Shown one piece after another: positions 21,700 through 34,400 of a stretch of DNA of 64,000 bases. This DNA is from Mangifera indica. Taxonomy: Eukaryota > Streptophyta > Magnoliopsida > Sapindales > Anacardiaceae. Under the pieces are notes generated by a model that saw nothing but the letters and a program-made list of their open reading frames with translations, did no database searches and was not told the origin of the DNA. How positions within the stretch are numbered: position 1 is the first letter of the stretch; each line of letters starts with the position of its first letter. Made by a program: the position numbers and the translations under genes. The stretch covers positions 13,259,320 through 13,323,319 of the forward strand of contig NC_058146.1 in assembly GCF_011075055.1 (NCBI RefSeq). Direction: 5' to 3'.

Positions 21700-23310
21700 C
21701 TGATAATAACTTATTAATTTTGAATTAATTTTTTTAAATTCGAAACAATTTAAAATTGAATTTTACTGGAACTAAATCCGAGTCTAATTTTGCATTGTTT
21801 AATAATTCATCCATTTTGAATGAATCTTTTTTGAATTTAAAATAATCTTAAATTAGATTTTAGGGTAATTAATTAAAATAAGCAAAATTTTAAGCTTTTA
21901 TATGTTTTTAGGCCACCCTAGAAAAGTTTTACCAAAATAAGCAAACTGTATTTTTTTTACCCTTTTTACCCTTATGTTGAAAAACCAAGTAAAAATATTT
22001 TTTCTGAGAATGTGCGTTGGTTTATGGTGGTTACGATGGTGGCTAGGGATTTTACACTGAAATCCTAAATATGTCGAATTATGTATATGGATGTTTTTGA
22101 ATGTTTCGAACGCTTAAAATGATGTAGTTTCAATGTTAATGGATGTCTGGAAGTGTAGCCGTTGAGAGACAAAAGCGCACAAATTTACAGTGTCACGCAA
22201 ACTGCGCAAATTTACAGTGCTGCGCAAACTGCGCGAATCGCGCAAACACTGTTTACACCACGCAAACACTGTTTACATCGCGCAAAAGTAGATATCATAG
22301 TCTGTGAACAGTATTTTTTGCGCGATTTTGCAAGCAGTTTGCGCGATGTGAGTAGTATTTGGGCAGTTTGCGCGACACTGTTCACTTTTGCGCTTTTGTC
22401 TCTCAACGGCTACACTTCTAAGCATCCATTAACATCGAAACTACATCATTTTAAACGTTCGAAACATTTAAAAACATTCATATACATTCGACATATTTAG
22501 GGTTTCACTGTAAAATCCCTAGCTACCATCGTAACCGCCATAAACCGACGCATATTCTCGAAAAAATATTTTTACTTGGTTTTTCAATATAAGGATAAAA
22601 AGGGTAAAAAAAATACGGTTTACTTATTTTGGTAAAACTTTTCTAGGGTGGCCTAAAAACGTATAAACGCTTAAAATTTTGCTTATTTTAATTAATTACC
22701 CTAGATTTTATTCAAATTAAGTCTGAATCAACTTTTGCATTAGTCAGTGTTAGATTCGAAATAATCTAAAATTGGATTTTATTCAAACAAGATCCCAATT
22801 AAATTTTGCACTGTTTAATAACTCATCCATTTTAAATTAATCCTTTTAAATTTAAAATAATCTCAAATTAGATTTTATTCAAACTCAGCCGGAATCAAAT
22901 CTTGCATTAGCCGGTGTTGGTTGGCTCTGCTGTAAAATATCCTAGCTGGTGGTGGCTGGCTTTGCTATAAAATATTTTTTATTCCTTTTTTAATATAAGC
23001 AACATTTTAGCATATAAAGTCACTTGTGTCAAAATAATTAAAATTATAGTGATGTTATGTATATATATCATTAAAAAATATAAATAAATTGAGTTTGAGT
23101 CAATCTAAATATTTGAATTTAAGTCTTAAAAGCAAATTTAAAATTAAATTATTTTTAAATTGAATCTCAAATCGATCGCTAATTAATTTTTTTAAATTTG
23201 AAACAATCTCAAATTAGACTTTGTTTGAATTAGCCCGAATCAAATCTTGTGTTAGCCGATGGTGGTTGGCTTTACTATAAAATATTTTTTTCTCCATTAC
23301 CATTTGTGCC
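21700..23310. repeat. degenerate tandem repeat array interrupted by a MULE
   Basis: Units with the pattern gaattaatttttttaaatt..gaaacaatct(c/a)aaattag(a)ttttattcaaa, then cagccggaatcaaatcttgc and ggtggctggctttgctataa, recur from 21710 to 21860 and from 22700 to 23300. Copies are diverged. The foldback at 21863-22701 lies inside one unit. Confidence 0.6.
21863..22701. mobile_element. Mutator-like foldback element (long TIRs), 839 bp
   Basis: The element starts GGGTAATTAATTAAAATAAG and ends with the exact inverse. It is flanked by a perfect 9-bp direct repeat TAGATTTTA (21854-21862 and 22702-22710), the target-duplication length of Mutator-like elements. The arms are more than 300 bp each and match with few changes, up to gagagacaaaagcgc on one side and gcgcttttgtctctc on the other. 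The remaining centre is itself roughly palindromic, made of repeats of GCGCAAACTG and acagtgtt. No transposase is present, so it is non-autonomous. Frames across it are products of the palindrome. Confidence 0.9.
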
Positions 23311-23626
23311 AAAATAACTAAATATAGAGTAATGTTGTGTGATCTTTTGATATGTACAGTAACAAATAATTATGAATATCAATTTGTTATCATATAATTA
23401 AATGATTTTTAATTAAAAATAAAATAATAATAAATTATATAATAATATATTTATGCACATTGTTAATTAGTGCATACAATATTACTCTGTTGAAAACTTA
23501 AAAGTGAAAAATATAAAATGTTTACCCTCTAATATCGTAGGTGTTATACGGCGGTAAATCTATACAAATTTGGCAGTAAAAATGGAGTTCAAAAAGAGAT
23601 TTTAAACCATAAGTCGGGTCAAAGTT

Positions 23627-23633
23627 AAAAAAA
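23627..23633 (-). terminator. pol III terminator of tRNA-Trp
   Basis: A run of seven T on the minus strand begins 8 bases past the end of the tRNA, the standard pol III stop. Confidence 0.85.
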
Positions 23634-23640
23634 GGGAAAT

Positions 23641-23712
23641 TGAACCCGACGTGAATCGAACACGCAACCTTCTGATCTGGAGTCAGACGCGCTACCATTG
23701 CGCCACGGATCC
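23641..23712 (-). tRNA. tRNA-Trp (CCA)
   Basis: The 72-nt minus-strand sequence folds as a complete cloverleaf. The acceptor GGATCCG pairs with CGGGTTC (including G-U pairs). The D arm is GGCGCAATGGTAGCGC-like with box A, the anticodon stem TCTGA/TCAGA carries loop CTCCAGA (anticodon CCA), and the T arm contains box B (GGTTCGATTCACG-like, here TGTTCGATTCACG). It agrees with the standard plant nuclear tRNA-Trp as I remember it. There is no intron and no encoded CCA end. AT-rich TATATTAA motifs lie about 35 bases upstream, as is usual for plant tRNA genes. A run of T follows. Confidence 0.97.
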
Positions 23713-24149
23713 ACTTAGACATGGGGTGTCAAAATTTAATATAAGTTAATATAAGTGATTGTGGGAGTTCCCTTTGCGTCATGTGCATTGATTGATATGA
23801 TACCTAACCTAACCGAAGAAGAAAAATCTATGAAGCATCCCAATCCTATAAAATTCAAACAACCCCGCCACCTTAGTCAAAATAAAAAATCATGAATCAT
23901 ATATGCAGAACAGAACCATCATCATTTTCCTCCTAGAGCTAGACCGACAAGATAAAGGGTATTAAGGGCTTTTTATTCGAGGAGTTTTTTGGACTAGCAC
24001 TTGACAATAATCCAAAAAACTATAAAACTGTAGGGCTTCCAAAATAATATAGGCAGTGTCCTAAACCTTAAAGATATTTAGGTAATTGCACCAAACCATA
24101 GGGGCCTCTGAGAAAATTCTTTAATAATATAATCAAAATTTAAAAGTTT

Positions 24150-25000
24150 ATAAGTATGACACGAAAGAGTTACAGTACACGTGTCAGAATTATGCAGAAA
24201 GAGTAAAGAGCACGAGTTTCGAAAATACAGTGGCTATCGCCCTCACCGTTTAAACGCCTCGAATTTCAAACGTTGAAAAGGATAAGCCCTAAGCCCATTC
24301 TACGCTTATTCATAATATCCCTACCGCCGTTTGTAGCCGTAGCCGTAGCCGTTTTAGATGGGTATTATGTATGTATATTACCATCATTAATCATCATGCA
24401 TGGTGATGCTACTATATTACCTATTTTGCTTGGCCAGAAAGTTCTTGGGGCTTTCTGGAATGTTATTTACTTTTTTACCATCCCAAAAATGCCCTTTGAA
24501 TTTTTGCATAAGCTATCTAGGAGGCTAGGAGCTACCCTATCTCTTTGTCGTTGAAAGAGTTAAAATTTAATTTCATATTATATGAATTAAATAATAACCG
24601 AAATTTTTTTATTATGACAGCGCTGGATGCAGTGGGAAAAGAGACAGAACTGTAAACCAACGTCACATCGGTAGACAGAGTCAGCATCAGCTGAGGCAGC
24701 GGCAGACGCAGACGCAGACGCAGACGCAGCCCTAAGCGACTAAAATAATGCAGGGCCGGGGTGTGGAAAGTAAAGATGAGAGTGGGCATCATCGTGGGCC
24801 CACCGCTGAATTTTGAATAAAATAAATAAATAATTTTAATCTTCTTGTCAAAAAGAGTGGCGTCCTCTGCTTTAGGAGATTCTAGTGGGGCCCTCTGTCA
24901 GATCGGTACCGACACAAATAACGATACCGTCCTCAGTCTCTGTGGTGTGGTCCTCTTTTGTTATCACATCTGTCTACTTCTTTTTATAAATTCATTTATA
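24150..25000. other. intergenic, GC-richer patch with (CAGACG)n
   Basis: This part is less AT-rich than its surroundings and contains short repeats of gtagcc (24331-24352) and a perfect CAGACG hexamer run (24703-24728). There are AAGCCCA motifs near 24294. Open frames on both strands (24273-24554 and 24532-24792) are short, without homology I recognise, and the second lies on the hexamer run. It might be the dead or distant 5' end of a gene, but I cannot support one. Confidence 0.35.
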
Positions 25001-26070
25001 TCTTAATATTCCCTTGAATAATAAAAAATATAATTGAGGAACAAAAATTATAAGATTGTATTTAATTTGGACAATTTTTTATTAAAATAAAAAATAATTA
25101 TAACAATAATAAATATTTAAATGATAATTAAATTAAAGTATTATTATATTTTATAAAAATTATTTCTCAAGATAATTTGAGTGGAGCAAGATTAAAAAAT
25201 TCTTTAATAATATTTTAAAAATATACATATAATTATTTTAAAATATTTGTAATAATATTAATAATAAAATATAGATTACTGAAATATTTTTTAATAAATA
25301 ATATGTTTTCAACTATTTTATATATTAATAATATATTATGATTTTTTTATATTGTCAAATAATAAGATTAGTTAATTACATTGTTTTTTATTTAACAATG
25401 TTTCAAATAATGAAATAAACTAAATTTGATAGTTGGGTTTATTATTTTAATTAAAAATAATAATTTTATTTTAAAATTTTAATAAGTGAGAGTAAAATTA
25501 TGATAAAATTAGTATTACCTTATTAATCTTTTAATAGTATTCGTCATATCACCTTTATAATAAAATATTATTTTAATATGTTATTATTTGATAAATCAAA
25601 CAACAAAATACTAATAATAAAAGATAAATTATTAAAATAAATATATATTATCTCGAACAAAAAACCTAATTATGAATTGATATCCGTAAGTTTATGTATA
25701 ATAATATATTTATAGGATTAGAGAAAAACATAATTGACTAATTACATAAGCGGATATGCATAAATCTTAATATTTTGAATCTAGACATTTAAATAACAGT
25801 AGTTACTCATATTATCTTGTAATGATAGAAGAAAGAAATGGAAAATAATCTAGGAGAATAGAATGATATATTGAAGAGATCGTGAATAACAATTGAACCA
25901 TCAATTTCTCTTAACCTATTGCTGTTGTTATTTATGGATATAGCGTCAACTACCTACATTTCGAATTGACATGCGTATAAGTGATATGTCTAGTTGTTGA
26001 TTCTATAACTAATCACTTCTTCGTATTATTCTCGTACATTTGACTAAAGTAAAGTTTCACAACAATTCTT
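25000..26070. other. very AT-rich intergenic, nothing recognised
   Basis: Long runs of A/T with short direct repeats of taataataaa. No coding signal, tRNA or clear element boundary. Confidence 0.55.
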
Positions 26071-26084
26071 ATATTTTAAATTAA

Positions 26085-27311
26085 GGCCAAATGACTATAT
26101 CCCATCGAAGTAGGGTAGGACTCGAGCCAAGTAGAGCTCAAGTTTGGCTCGATTTGTATATCGTAGAGCTCAAGTTTAAGCTTGAGCTCGTAGAAGCTAA
26201 GCTCAAACTCTATTTGAATTCAGTTTGGCTAGTTTCGAACTCGAGTTTTTTACTATTTTGTTATTAAAACAACATCGTTTTGATACATATTGATCAAAAT
26301 GGTATCGTTTTGTATCAAAAAATTTTAATTGGTAAATTTGGCAAGTAGCTTGAGCTCAAGTGAGCTTGCATAGGGCTGGCTCGTTTCAGGCTCTTTCGTA
26401 TAGAGTCCGAGCTCGAACGAGCTCAGTTTGAATCCAACTTTACACCTAAGTTCGTGCAAACCCAACTTCTCATGCTTTAACTATCAAAAATTTAAATACT
26501 CATTATTCTATTAAATTTCACTGTTAATGTTAAGGGTAAAATTGTCATTTAACACATATTTTTAAACTAAAAATTTATCACATTTCCATCCCCCAAGTTT
26601 AAAAACTAACAAAACCCCCACCACATAAAGTTTGAAAAACTTACATTCTCCCATAAGGTTTTTTCAGTAGATACCAGTGACTGAAGACAATGGCGATGAT
26701 GATGTTCCCTCTCCCTCCTGACTTTTCGCTCAATGACACTCCATTTTCGGCCATCTTCTCCCTCATCGACTAACATATGACAAGACCGAGATCTGGGTCT
26801 CTTTGTTGTGCTACAAAGAGATCTTGGTTTCTTCATCACATCGTCGTGCGATGAAGAAATTTAGATCTCTTCATCGCATGACAAAGCAATAAAGAGGTCA
26901 AAATCTCTTCGTCGCATGATGACATGACAAAGAGACTCATATTTCAATCTTGTCATGTGCTAATCGATGAGAAAGGATGACCAATGATGGTCGAAAATGG
27001 ACTGCGAGTGAGAGGAAGGGAGAACGTTGTCTTTTCTGGCTACCAGCAATGTGCTAGAAAACCCTAGGAGAGAAATATTGATTTTTCAAACCTTAGTGGG
27101 GAAGGCGGGATAAATTGTCAGTTTTTAAATGGGGGGGGGGGGGGGGGATGTGACGAATTTATAGTTTTTTAAATATTTTTATTAACTAACAATTTTACTT
27201 TTGATAATATCAGTGAAATTTAATAGAATAGTAGATATTGAGATTTTTGGTAATTAATGAGTGGAAAGTTAGGTTTGCACTCAACCTTTAGTGGAAAATA
27301 GTCATTTGGCC
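26085..27311. mobile_element. non-autonomous MULE-like element, family member 1
   Basis: Ends are GGCCAAATGACTATATCCCA on the left and, read inward from the right, GGCCAAATGACTATTTTCCA. They are flanked by a 9-bp direct repeat TTAAATTAA (26076-26084 and 27312-27320). The interior includes an inserted or internal segment of GAGCTCAAG-type repeats (26110-26430), poly-pyrimidine DNA, a palindromic core around the motif cttcatcgcatgacaaag (26680-27010), and a G run of about 19 at 27130. No transposase. The reverse frame at 26606-26839 lies in the palindrome and is not a gene. Confidence 0.8.
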
Positions 27312-27399
27312 TTAAATTAAATAGATTTTAATAAATATTTATAATTTATAATGATATATATCAACAATATAAAATTTTTTATTATTTCTAAAACTTGGA

Positions 27400-29500
27400 A
27401 AGCATTTGTTATAAATTAAATTAGAGGGACTAAAGTTTTGATTCTGGTCAGTAGAGTAGCTCACTGCGTACATAATGTGGGCATTAATGATAAGAAGCAA
27501 CCATGAGATCCAATACTATTTAATTTTAATTCAAAATTTGGCAAATATAATATAAATTAATATTTATTATTATTTTATATCATTTTTATTGTTATAAAAA
27601 TATTTTTAATTTGAGAAAAATCTCTTTATTAGAAAATAAATACTTGGGATATGATGGTACGGTTGATGTCTTGGATTGATTGATGACAGGCGATGATGAA
27701 CCGGTTCTTCTCTCTTTTGTTTTCTATTTTTGGAAGAATTTTTAGTCAGATTTTAGTTTTTTTAATTTGGAATAAACAGTTTAAAATTAAATTATTTGGA
27801 AATCATATTTATTTATTGGTTTATTATGTACATTTTTCTACGGAATCATTGAAGGAATATTTATATAATATTTAATTTGGCGACGCAATAAAAATGAAAG
27901 GCATTGAGAGCCCCACTCGAAAACAACCTCCAAATGACGCAGGAAATCTGACAATTAACTTTCACTAATATTGCATAATTTTCTTGTCCAATTTTTCCCA
28001 CCAACCAAACGGGGCAAGTAGCAAACCACATGAACGGTTTTCAATAATTCAAATAACACTATTTAAGAGATCCAAATTCACAATTTTCTATCATGTTTTT
28101 CATCAAGAAAGCCCCAAATATCATAAGAAACTCTTATTTGATACAAGTGTTAAAAAATATACACATCTTTCATACAGTCTTCGAAAACTTAGGACATTTT
28201 ATTTTTAAAAATATTGCAACTTTGAAAAAAGGATATCTAAAGCAAATGCAATTATTCCGACTTAAATTTGGCCCACTCCAATTGAAGATGTCCTATGAAA
28301 ACAATATCCAAATCCCTACACTCAACAAATCATTTAAGCTAAAAACAAGTTCTTTGAAAAAATCAATGCCCAACATTCTCATTCATGACCTAGAGTTTTC
28401 CATACCAAAGAAAATAGACACCTGACTCAAAGCTTATCTTTAAACACATGGGAATCTCACAACCAAGGAATACAGCCAACTCAAGACCCAGGACAGACAA
28501 CTTACCATGTTGCATAGACAAATTCTTAGCCTTTCTAATGCACCCTAGATACCACCTTATCTCAAAATTCAGTTATCTATGACTTTTTCTCCCAATATCC
28601 CAATTCCCAAGAACCATTCAACATAGAGAAGGCCCTTGAATTGATTGATCAATCAAAAATTGAAGTCATATATTTAGAGTTAGAATCAATGTATGATGGA
28701 GATTCCAATGCATCATCTCCAGTATCTCTTTTGACAAAATAAGGAAGAATCTTTACTGTTTGCTTTTGCTTGCGCTATGTAAAAACTCATGTGCTCATAT
28801 TACTACTTTATGTATTATTGGTTTGCTTTTGTTGTATGATTTATGTGCTCTTTGTTTTACTGTCTATACAAGCTATCAGCTCAATCCTCTTGTATTAGAA
28901 AGTTTGTTAATATATAAGGAGCCTCTCCTTCTAAGAGAAGTAATCCTATCCATCCCTATCCCAATTTCCATCTCTCTATTCCAATGTTTTTTTAGTAAAT
29001 TCTGTATTGAGTTTAAGGTCGACACTTGTGACTTGGATCTAGAATTTGAGTGCACTACACAGTTGTGGATCCTGTAGTGACATGCAGAAGTTTGGGAATA
29101 GAGTCATCATTATTGTTCCAGCATTGAGTGTGGTTTGAATAGTGTCAAGATTAGCATGTTCAAAATTTGGAAAATGGGTGTCAAGGAGAGTAATCCTTGA
29201 TGTAGTAGGCAACCTTTTTCTTCCATGAAAAGTAAGGGCAAATCGGATAGCACCAAAGTGAAGATGAGTGTATCATTTGGTGATCCATTCTTGAGTGAAA
29301 TGGGTAGGATATGCCAAAGTGACATATTGCTCTAAAGTAGTTGTTGGAAGCTAGTAGCTACTAAATGAGACACTTTGGATGTACTCCTTAGTTTTCAAGG
29401 CTAATGGGTGAATGATGGTGTTTATGGTTCTTTTAAAGGGGGTTAAAAGTTTCAAGTAATTATGATATCGGTTTAAGTTGAGATCCCTGATCACTTAAAG
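27400..29500. other. intergenic; possible retroelement or pararetrovirus remnant
   Basis: A plus-strand coding-like tail ends at a stop near 28740 (it includes FNIEKALELIDQSKIEVIYL). It is followed by a non-coding stretch with TATATAAGGAG at about 28911 and pyrimidine-rich DNA. That order resembles the end of a viral or retroelement polyprotein followed by its promoter, but I see no diagnostic RT, movement-protein or coat motif. The upstream frame at 28093-28425 has no recognised family. Confidence 0.25.
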
Positions 29501-29533
29501 CTGACAAAAGCTAGTAGAGCATTATGGGAGGAC

Positions 29534-29860
29534 TTGGAGACTCAATGTTGTGCAGCCGTTGCGACAGGCTTAGGCTTAGAAAAGTTTAGTCAATTAATGC
29601 GAAAGCTAGCAATAAGACTAGCTAAGCTTGAAGTAGATAGGATTTACTACGAAGAAGAAGAACTCACTAGAAGATCTATTCTTCGAATGCAATTGTTTTT
29701 AAAGACTAGGCTAATAAGAGAGATAGTTGAATTCAATATCCCTTATCTCGAGTTAGTCACTTTGAAAACATTAATAGCCTCTCTGAAAGAAAAATATATA
29801 AAAGATCTTGTAGGACTATCTGTATTTCCAGATAGAGCTATAGAATTACGCGTTCCATGA
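29534..29860 (+). other. unrecognised ORF, 108 codons, no ATG start
   Basis: The frame is open from 29534 to a TGA at 29858-29860. Its composition is protein-like and amphipathic (KFSQLMRKLAIRLAKLEVD, FLKTRLIREIVEFNI, LKTLIASLKEKYIKDL). The first ATG lies inside at about 29597, so it is more likely an exon or gene fragment than a whole gene. The start of the frame is preceded by a readable frame in another phase. I do not recognise the family. Confidence 0.35.
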
Positions 29861-29869
29861 AAACTCTTC

Positions 29870-31400
29870 AGAAAATAATACTATGGGCAACTTTTAAAAA
29901 GAGGATAGATCGATGTAAAAGAAATTGAAGTTTAGACTTATTATCCATATATTTTATCTCGTATAAACTGTCTATTTTATAAGAGAAATGGTAGGTAAGA
30001 GAAGATGTAGATGTAATAGGTACTATATGAGTTTTAGTTTGTGGCTGAGTAAAACTAAACATATTTGTTTAATACTAAATTCTGACAAAACAAGCTAATC
30101 CAAATACCAAAATTGGGAATGAAGATCTAATTCAAAAATAAAAACATGGGTCTAATACCAAAGAGAGGGAACCAAATAGAGGACTTCCAGAGTGAAACTA
30201 GGTAAGCAAGGCATGTCTAAGAGCAAAATTAGTGAAATAGATGAAGTCTTTCCAAGGTTTGCCAAGGTGCCTATTCTTAACTGGGGATTCAAGCTATGGA
30301 GGTCTTTTGATGGAAATTGGGTCTTCGTTCAACTCAAACTCAATTTGAATAACTACTACAAATTCAAAATATTATTAGGACTACAAATTAGTCAACCTGC
30401 ACGACAAGCTATCGGTGGCCCTCACTCGTAGTGAGCCAATCACAAATCAATTATTGTTGAAACGAACTCAAACTTAATCAACTCAATGAGCACACAAATT
30501 TAACTCAATTTAACTAAATTATCAATAATCCCCTAAAAATATTAAATCTAAACTTACGACTTGAAAATCTTATCATCTAACCTTGTATATAAAAGAATAA
30601 CTAATAATATATAAATTACAGAATTTAAATATAGTGTTATGAAAGTTTAGAGATTTAACTGTAATTTTTTCAATCGAGTTTGAGACAAACTCACCAATTT
30701 AGCAAGCTCAAACTACAACTCAAACTCTACTTTTATACCAGCGAATCAAGCTAGAAATGGCAACTGGGTAGCGAGAAACCGCATACCCTAATCTTTGCCT
30801 TCTTATAAGAAAAACCTTTTCAAATGTTCATTCTATTACAAGGATAATAGGAAATCTTCATCTCCTTGCAAAAAAAAAAATTCTTTCCATTTTTTCTTTT
30901 AATCCCTACAAGAAAAATTCTTCTCTCCTCTCCCTTATTTCATTTAAAAAATAATAAAATATTTATTATATATTAAAATATATTTATAATAATTCAAAAT
31001 TTTTAAAAGCATTTCAATATTCAAAACTTCTAAGAGAGTGAAAAAGAGGTTTAAAAAAAGAGACGAATTAGAAATATATTTATTCTCATCTCTAATTATG
31101 AGAATTTTAGTTATCTTCATTACCATCATTGTTTCTATTAAAAAATCTCCTCCCTATTCAAGAAAGGATATATCGGGGATCAAGTTTAACAAGCCAAATT
31201 GTCATCTCTAAATCAAGCACAAACCAAGCAAATAACAATAATGAGATAACACCAATCAAACATGAAACAGGTAGTAGCCATACATTACAAATATTCACAT
31301 CATGAAATCCTGCAGTGACTGCATATATATGTCATAATATGATAGTAAACTATGCTTCTCCCAGGAACAAATACATAATATATAGATACCTAAATTATGT
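29870..31400. other. intergenic, 3' side of HD-ZIP III gene
   Basis: AT-rich sequence. 30310-30760 carries the AACTCAAACT / GAGTTTGA motif family seen also at 43.1-43.6, 47.5-47.95 and 63.9-64.0 kb, probably a dispersed MITE. 31200-31424 should include the HD-ZIP III 3' UTR. No other gene seen. Confidence 0.4.
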
Positions 31401-31424
31401 CTTTCAGACACCTGTTTTTCTTCA

Positions 31425-34400
31425 TCACACGAAAGACCAGTTTATGAACATGAAGGCCAAGCAATGACTAGAGTTGTCATCATCAAGAACTTTCCATGCA
31501 ACCGCCTGCTCATATGATGCTGGCCTGCCCATGCTCGATGCACATATTCCTCCTGGCAGATATGCGAATCCCTGTAATAACATGCAAAACTCGTTAGCTG
31601 GCTCCCAAACAGTATCTAAAATTTTAACCCCATTTAGTATTTACTGAAGAATGTAAAATTACCTGCTGCATGATCTTAGCAAACTCAGAGCAGAGAACTT
31701 TTCTCCCAGCCTCGTCAAGAATTTTATCAAGCATTATGTCCTGAAGGGCCACGAGGGTGGTTTCGAGCATGTCAAGCCCAGCCTGGTTTGCGAAGGTAAA
31801 AACAGGAGAAGCCTGCAATATATATTTGCTGATTATGTTTAGTTTACTTTGAGATAGCATGACTGGAACTTCAAAGAGTTCCCTTTGCGGTGCTCTGATC
31901 AAACAGCTAGTTGAAGAAATTACATTTGTTTTCAAGGAGCAGCACATTATTGCATCAGAGTGGTGCCAAAGTTGCTTCAACAAAGCATCACCAGCTTGGG
32001 TGTCGACTCGAAAAAGCTCTCCCCCGGTGTGAATCCTGAAACAAGCAACACTTAACAATTATTTCTGAAATGAAAATTTTCTTTCGGCCCAACAATGACA
32101 AGATCAAAGAGATTGGAGTCTAACCTGTAACTGCAACATATCCATCGAGCCAAAGTAAGAGCCTCAGGAGAACCAGGAAGTGGTTTTGCCCCCACCTGTG
32201 AGCTAAGCCTGGAGGGTGCAATGGCCATGGCAACCCTCTGGACGGATCCCACAACACTACGGACATATTGGCGGGCCATGGCAGCCACGCTGTCCCGCAT
32301 GTGATTTTCAAAAGTGAATTGGAATGCAATTGTCAAGACTGACCTAGAGGTGTAATTGCTCAGCTCAGCTTCACCAGCAGGACGGGTACCACCAGATCCT
32401 ACCTCAAGTGTAGAGGCCAGATCCAAGGTCCGAGTTGCAGCAGGTCCATCCTGTAAATACAAAAAAACAATTTTAAGAAAATGGTTAATATGCAAAAGTT
32501 ATCAAAATAACTTGCATGATGACATATAAACATAAACAAAAATACTGTTCTGCAAAGAAAGTCACATTTTTCCCGTCTGCTCAAAAGAACTTCCTTCATT
32601 TAAACCACAGGATATCGAAATGGCTATTGTGCAATATAATAATAATAACACAAAAGCCAAGAATACGTAGAAGCCTTTCTTTCATGGATATCCAAACTTT
32701 ACTAGAGTCCGTTTAAGAGATATTACCTTGGCAGTTTTAGACTCTAATGGTATGACACGAAAACCAGACGGTAGCAAAGGAGCATCATCGGCAAAAGATT
32801 CATCAATAGGTGCAAAAACAAGCTGAGCACAGCCACTAATGGCATTTTCATCAACCCCACTGCAAAGCTGCACAACAAAATTCCAGATAAATCACTAGTC
32901 ATAAGAATACCCACAAATAGTACTGACTCCATTGCCAGTACTATTTATGACCCTAAAGTAAACTAACCTGTAACAGGTACATATCCCTTGCCAAAGCTAC
33001 ATCTTCAGGCAAGAATGCATGACCCTCTAGCCGAACAACCTCTAAGAACTGTTAGAACCAAGAAAATGTTACATAAAAAAATAATTCTCAAAAGGACATC
33101 ATAAGAAAGGAAATAAATTTCAAGCAGATAAAGGGTTTTTAGTTTTCACCTCCTCGTGCTCCACAGTATGGGCCAGAGGTAAAATGACTTGGCTACTAGG
33201 AAAGCCACCAGGCCTAGCACAAGGAACTACGTAGGGACTAGCTTTGAGGCATGCAGCAGAGTATGCATCAACACCATAGTCAGCCCACTCTGAGCGGTGC
33301 TCCCTCAGAAAACGAACAAGCAAAGCAGGGGGAACATTCTGCATAACCACAGGAAATTACTTAGATTATACACCACAATTGAATTTGGATGAACCAAAAA
33401 TGCATGTATGAAAATTTAATGTTGGCTAATCTAGTGGCACATCGCAAAAATGAAGACTGCGTAAGAGTGCAATGAAAGCAGATATAACCGCAGATTTTGA
33501 TCCCACAAAACCCGTTCGGATAGAAGTGAGTACCTGCAGCAGCATTGATGCCTTGGCACAAAGCACACCTCCAAAACTTGGAAAAAAAGATGAATTATAT
33601 TGAGACCCAGGAAATTTGTTTGGGGATGAGTTAATAGCAATAGTCACATCCTCCACGCCGTCTGTATTCATAAGCGACCATCCATCATCAGAAAATCCAT
33701 TAATTGCATCATTGAAACCCCTGAGATCCATTACAAAACCTATTAGTCAAGGAAAACAGACTGAAGAAAAGACAGCAATCATAGACCATACTGGTTTATA
33801 TAATTTAGAACAAATCACAGGCCCACAAAAAACGCAGGCAAAACAAAACTTTTTGGCATTCCAATTGGTCCACAGACTCGGAATTCATCTGACCGAGATG
33901 GCCAGGCTGCCCCAGGGTTTTTCCCAATGCCAGTTTGAGAGAGCCTACCTGCAAAGTCTCTGGCTAAAAGTTCTTAGCACAGCAGGCTGGCGACCTCCAC
34001 CATACTGAATTTCCCCGCTAGTCTCTTGCGCAATTTGTCGAATGTGTCGCAAGGCCTGCATAATAATATTTCAAAGATAAAATGTGGACAAACCAAAAAG
34101 GCAATATTGATAATGCTCTTGTAGCAGTTCTTACAGCCATGGTCATTTTCTGAGCAAGGATTTTAGATGACTCATAGAGTGGCCTGAGAACTTCAGGAAC
34201 GCTCCAAGCCTAACACACAACCATGAATGTAAAATTATCAAGCATTTAGAGAAATCAACTTCGTAAACAGACAAACACACAATTTTAAAAAAATGTTCAA
34301 CAAAAATTTCATGAGATGTTGTACATACATCTAAATCAACATGATCAACAATGTGAATAATGGAGCCACCACCCTCACAAGGACGGACTACAAAGCCACT

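Noticed and set aside
22162..22500. Open frames on both strands with Ala, Gln and Thr repeats
   Set aside because: They arise from the palindromic GCGCAAACTG centre of the MULE foldback.
23522..23722. 66-codon reverse frame
   Set aside because: It runs through the tRNA-Trp gene and has no protein-like support.
24273..24792. Two short frames around the CAGACG hexamer run
   Set aside because: One rests on simple repeat and the other has no recognised similarity or splice context; not enough for a gene call.
33616..34008. 130-codon plus-strand frame
   Set aside because: It crosses exons 10 and 11 of the HD-ZIP III gene in antisense and owes its length to their coding bias.
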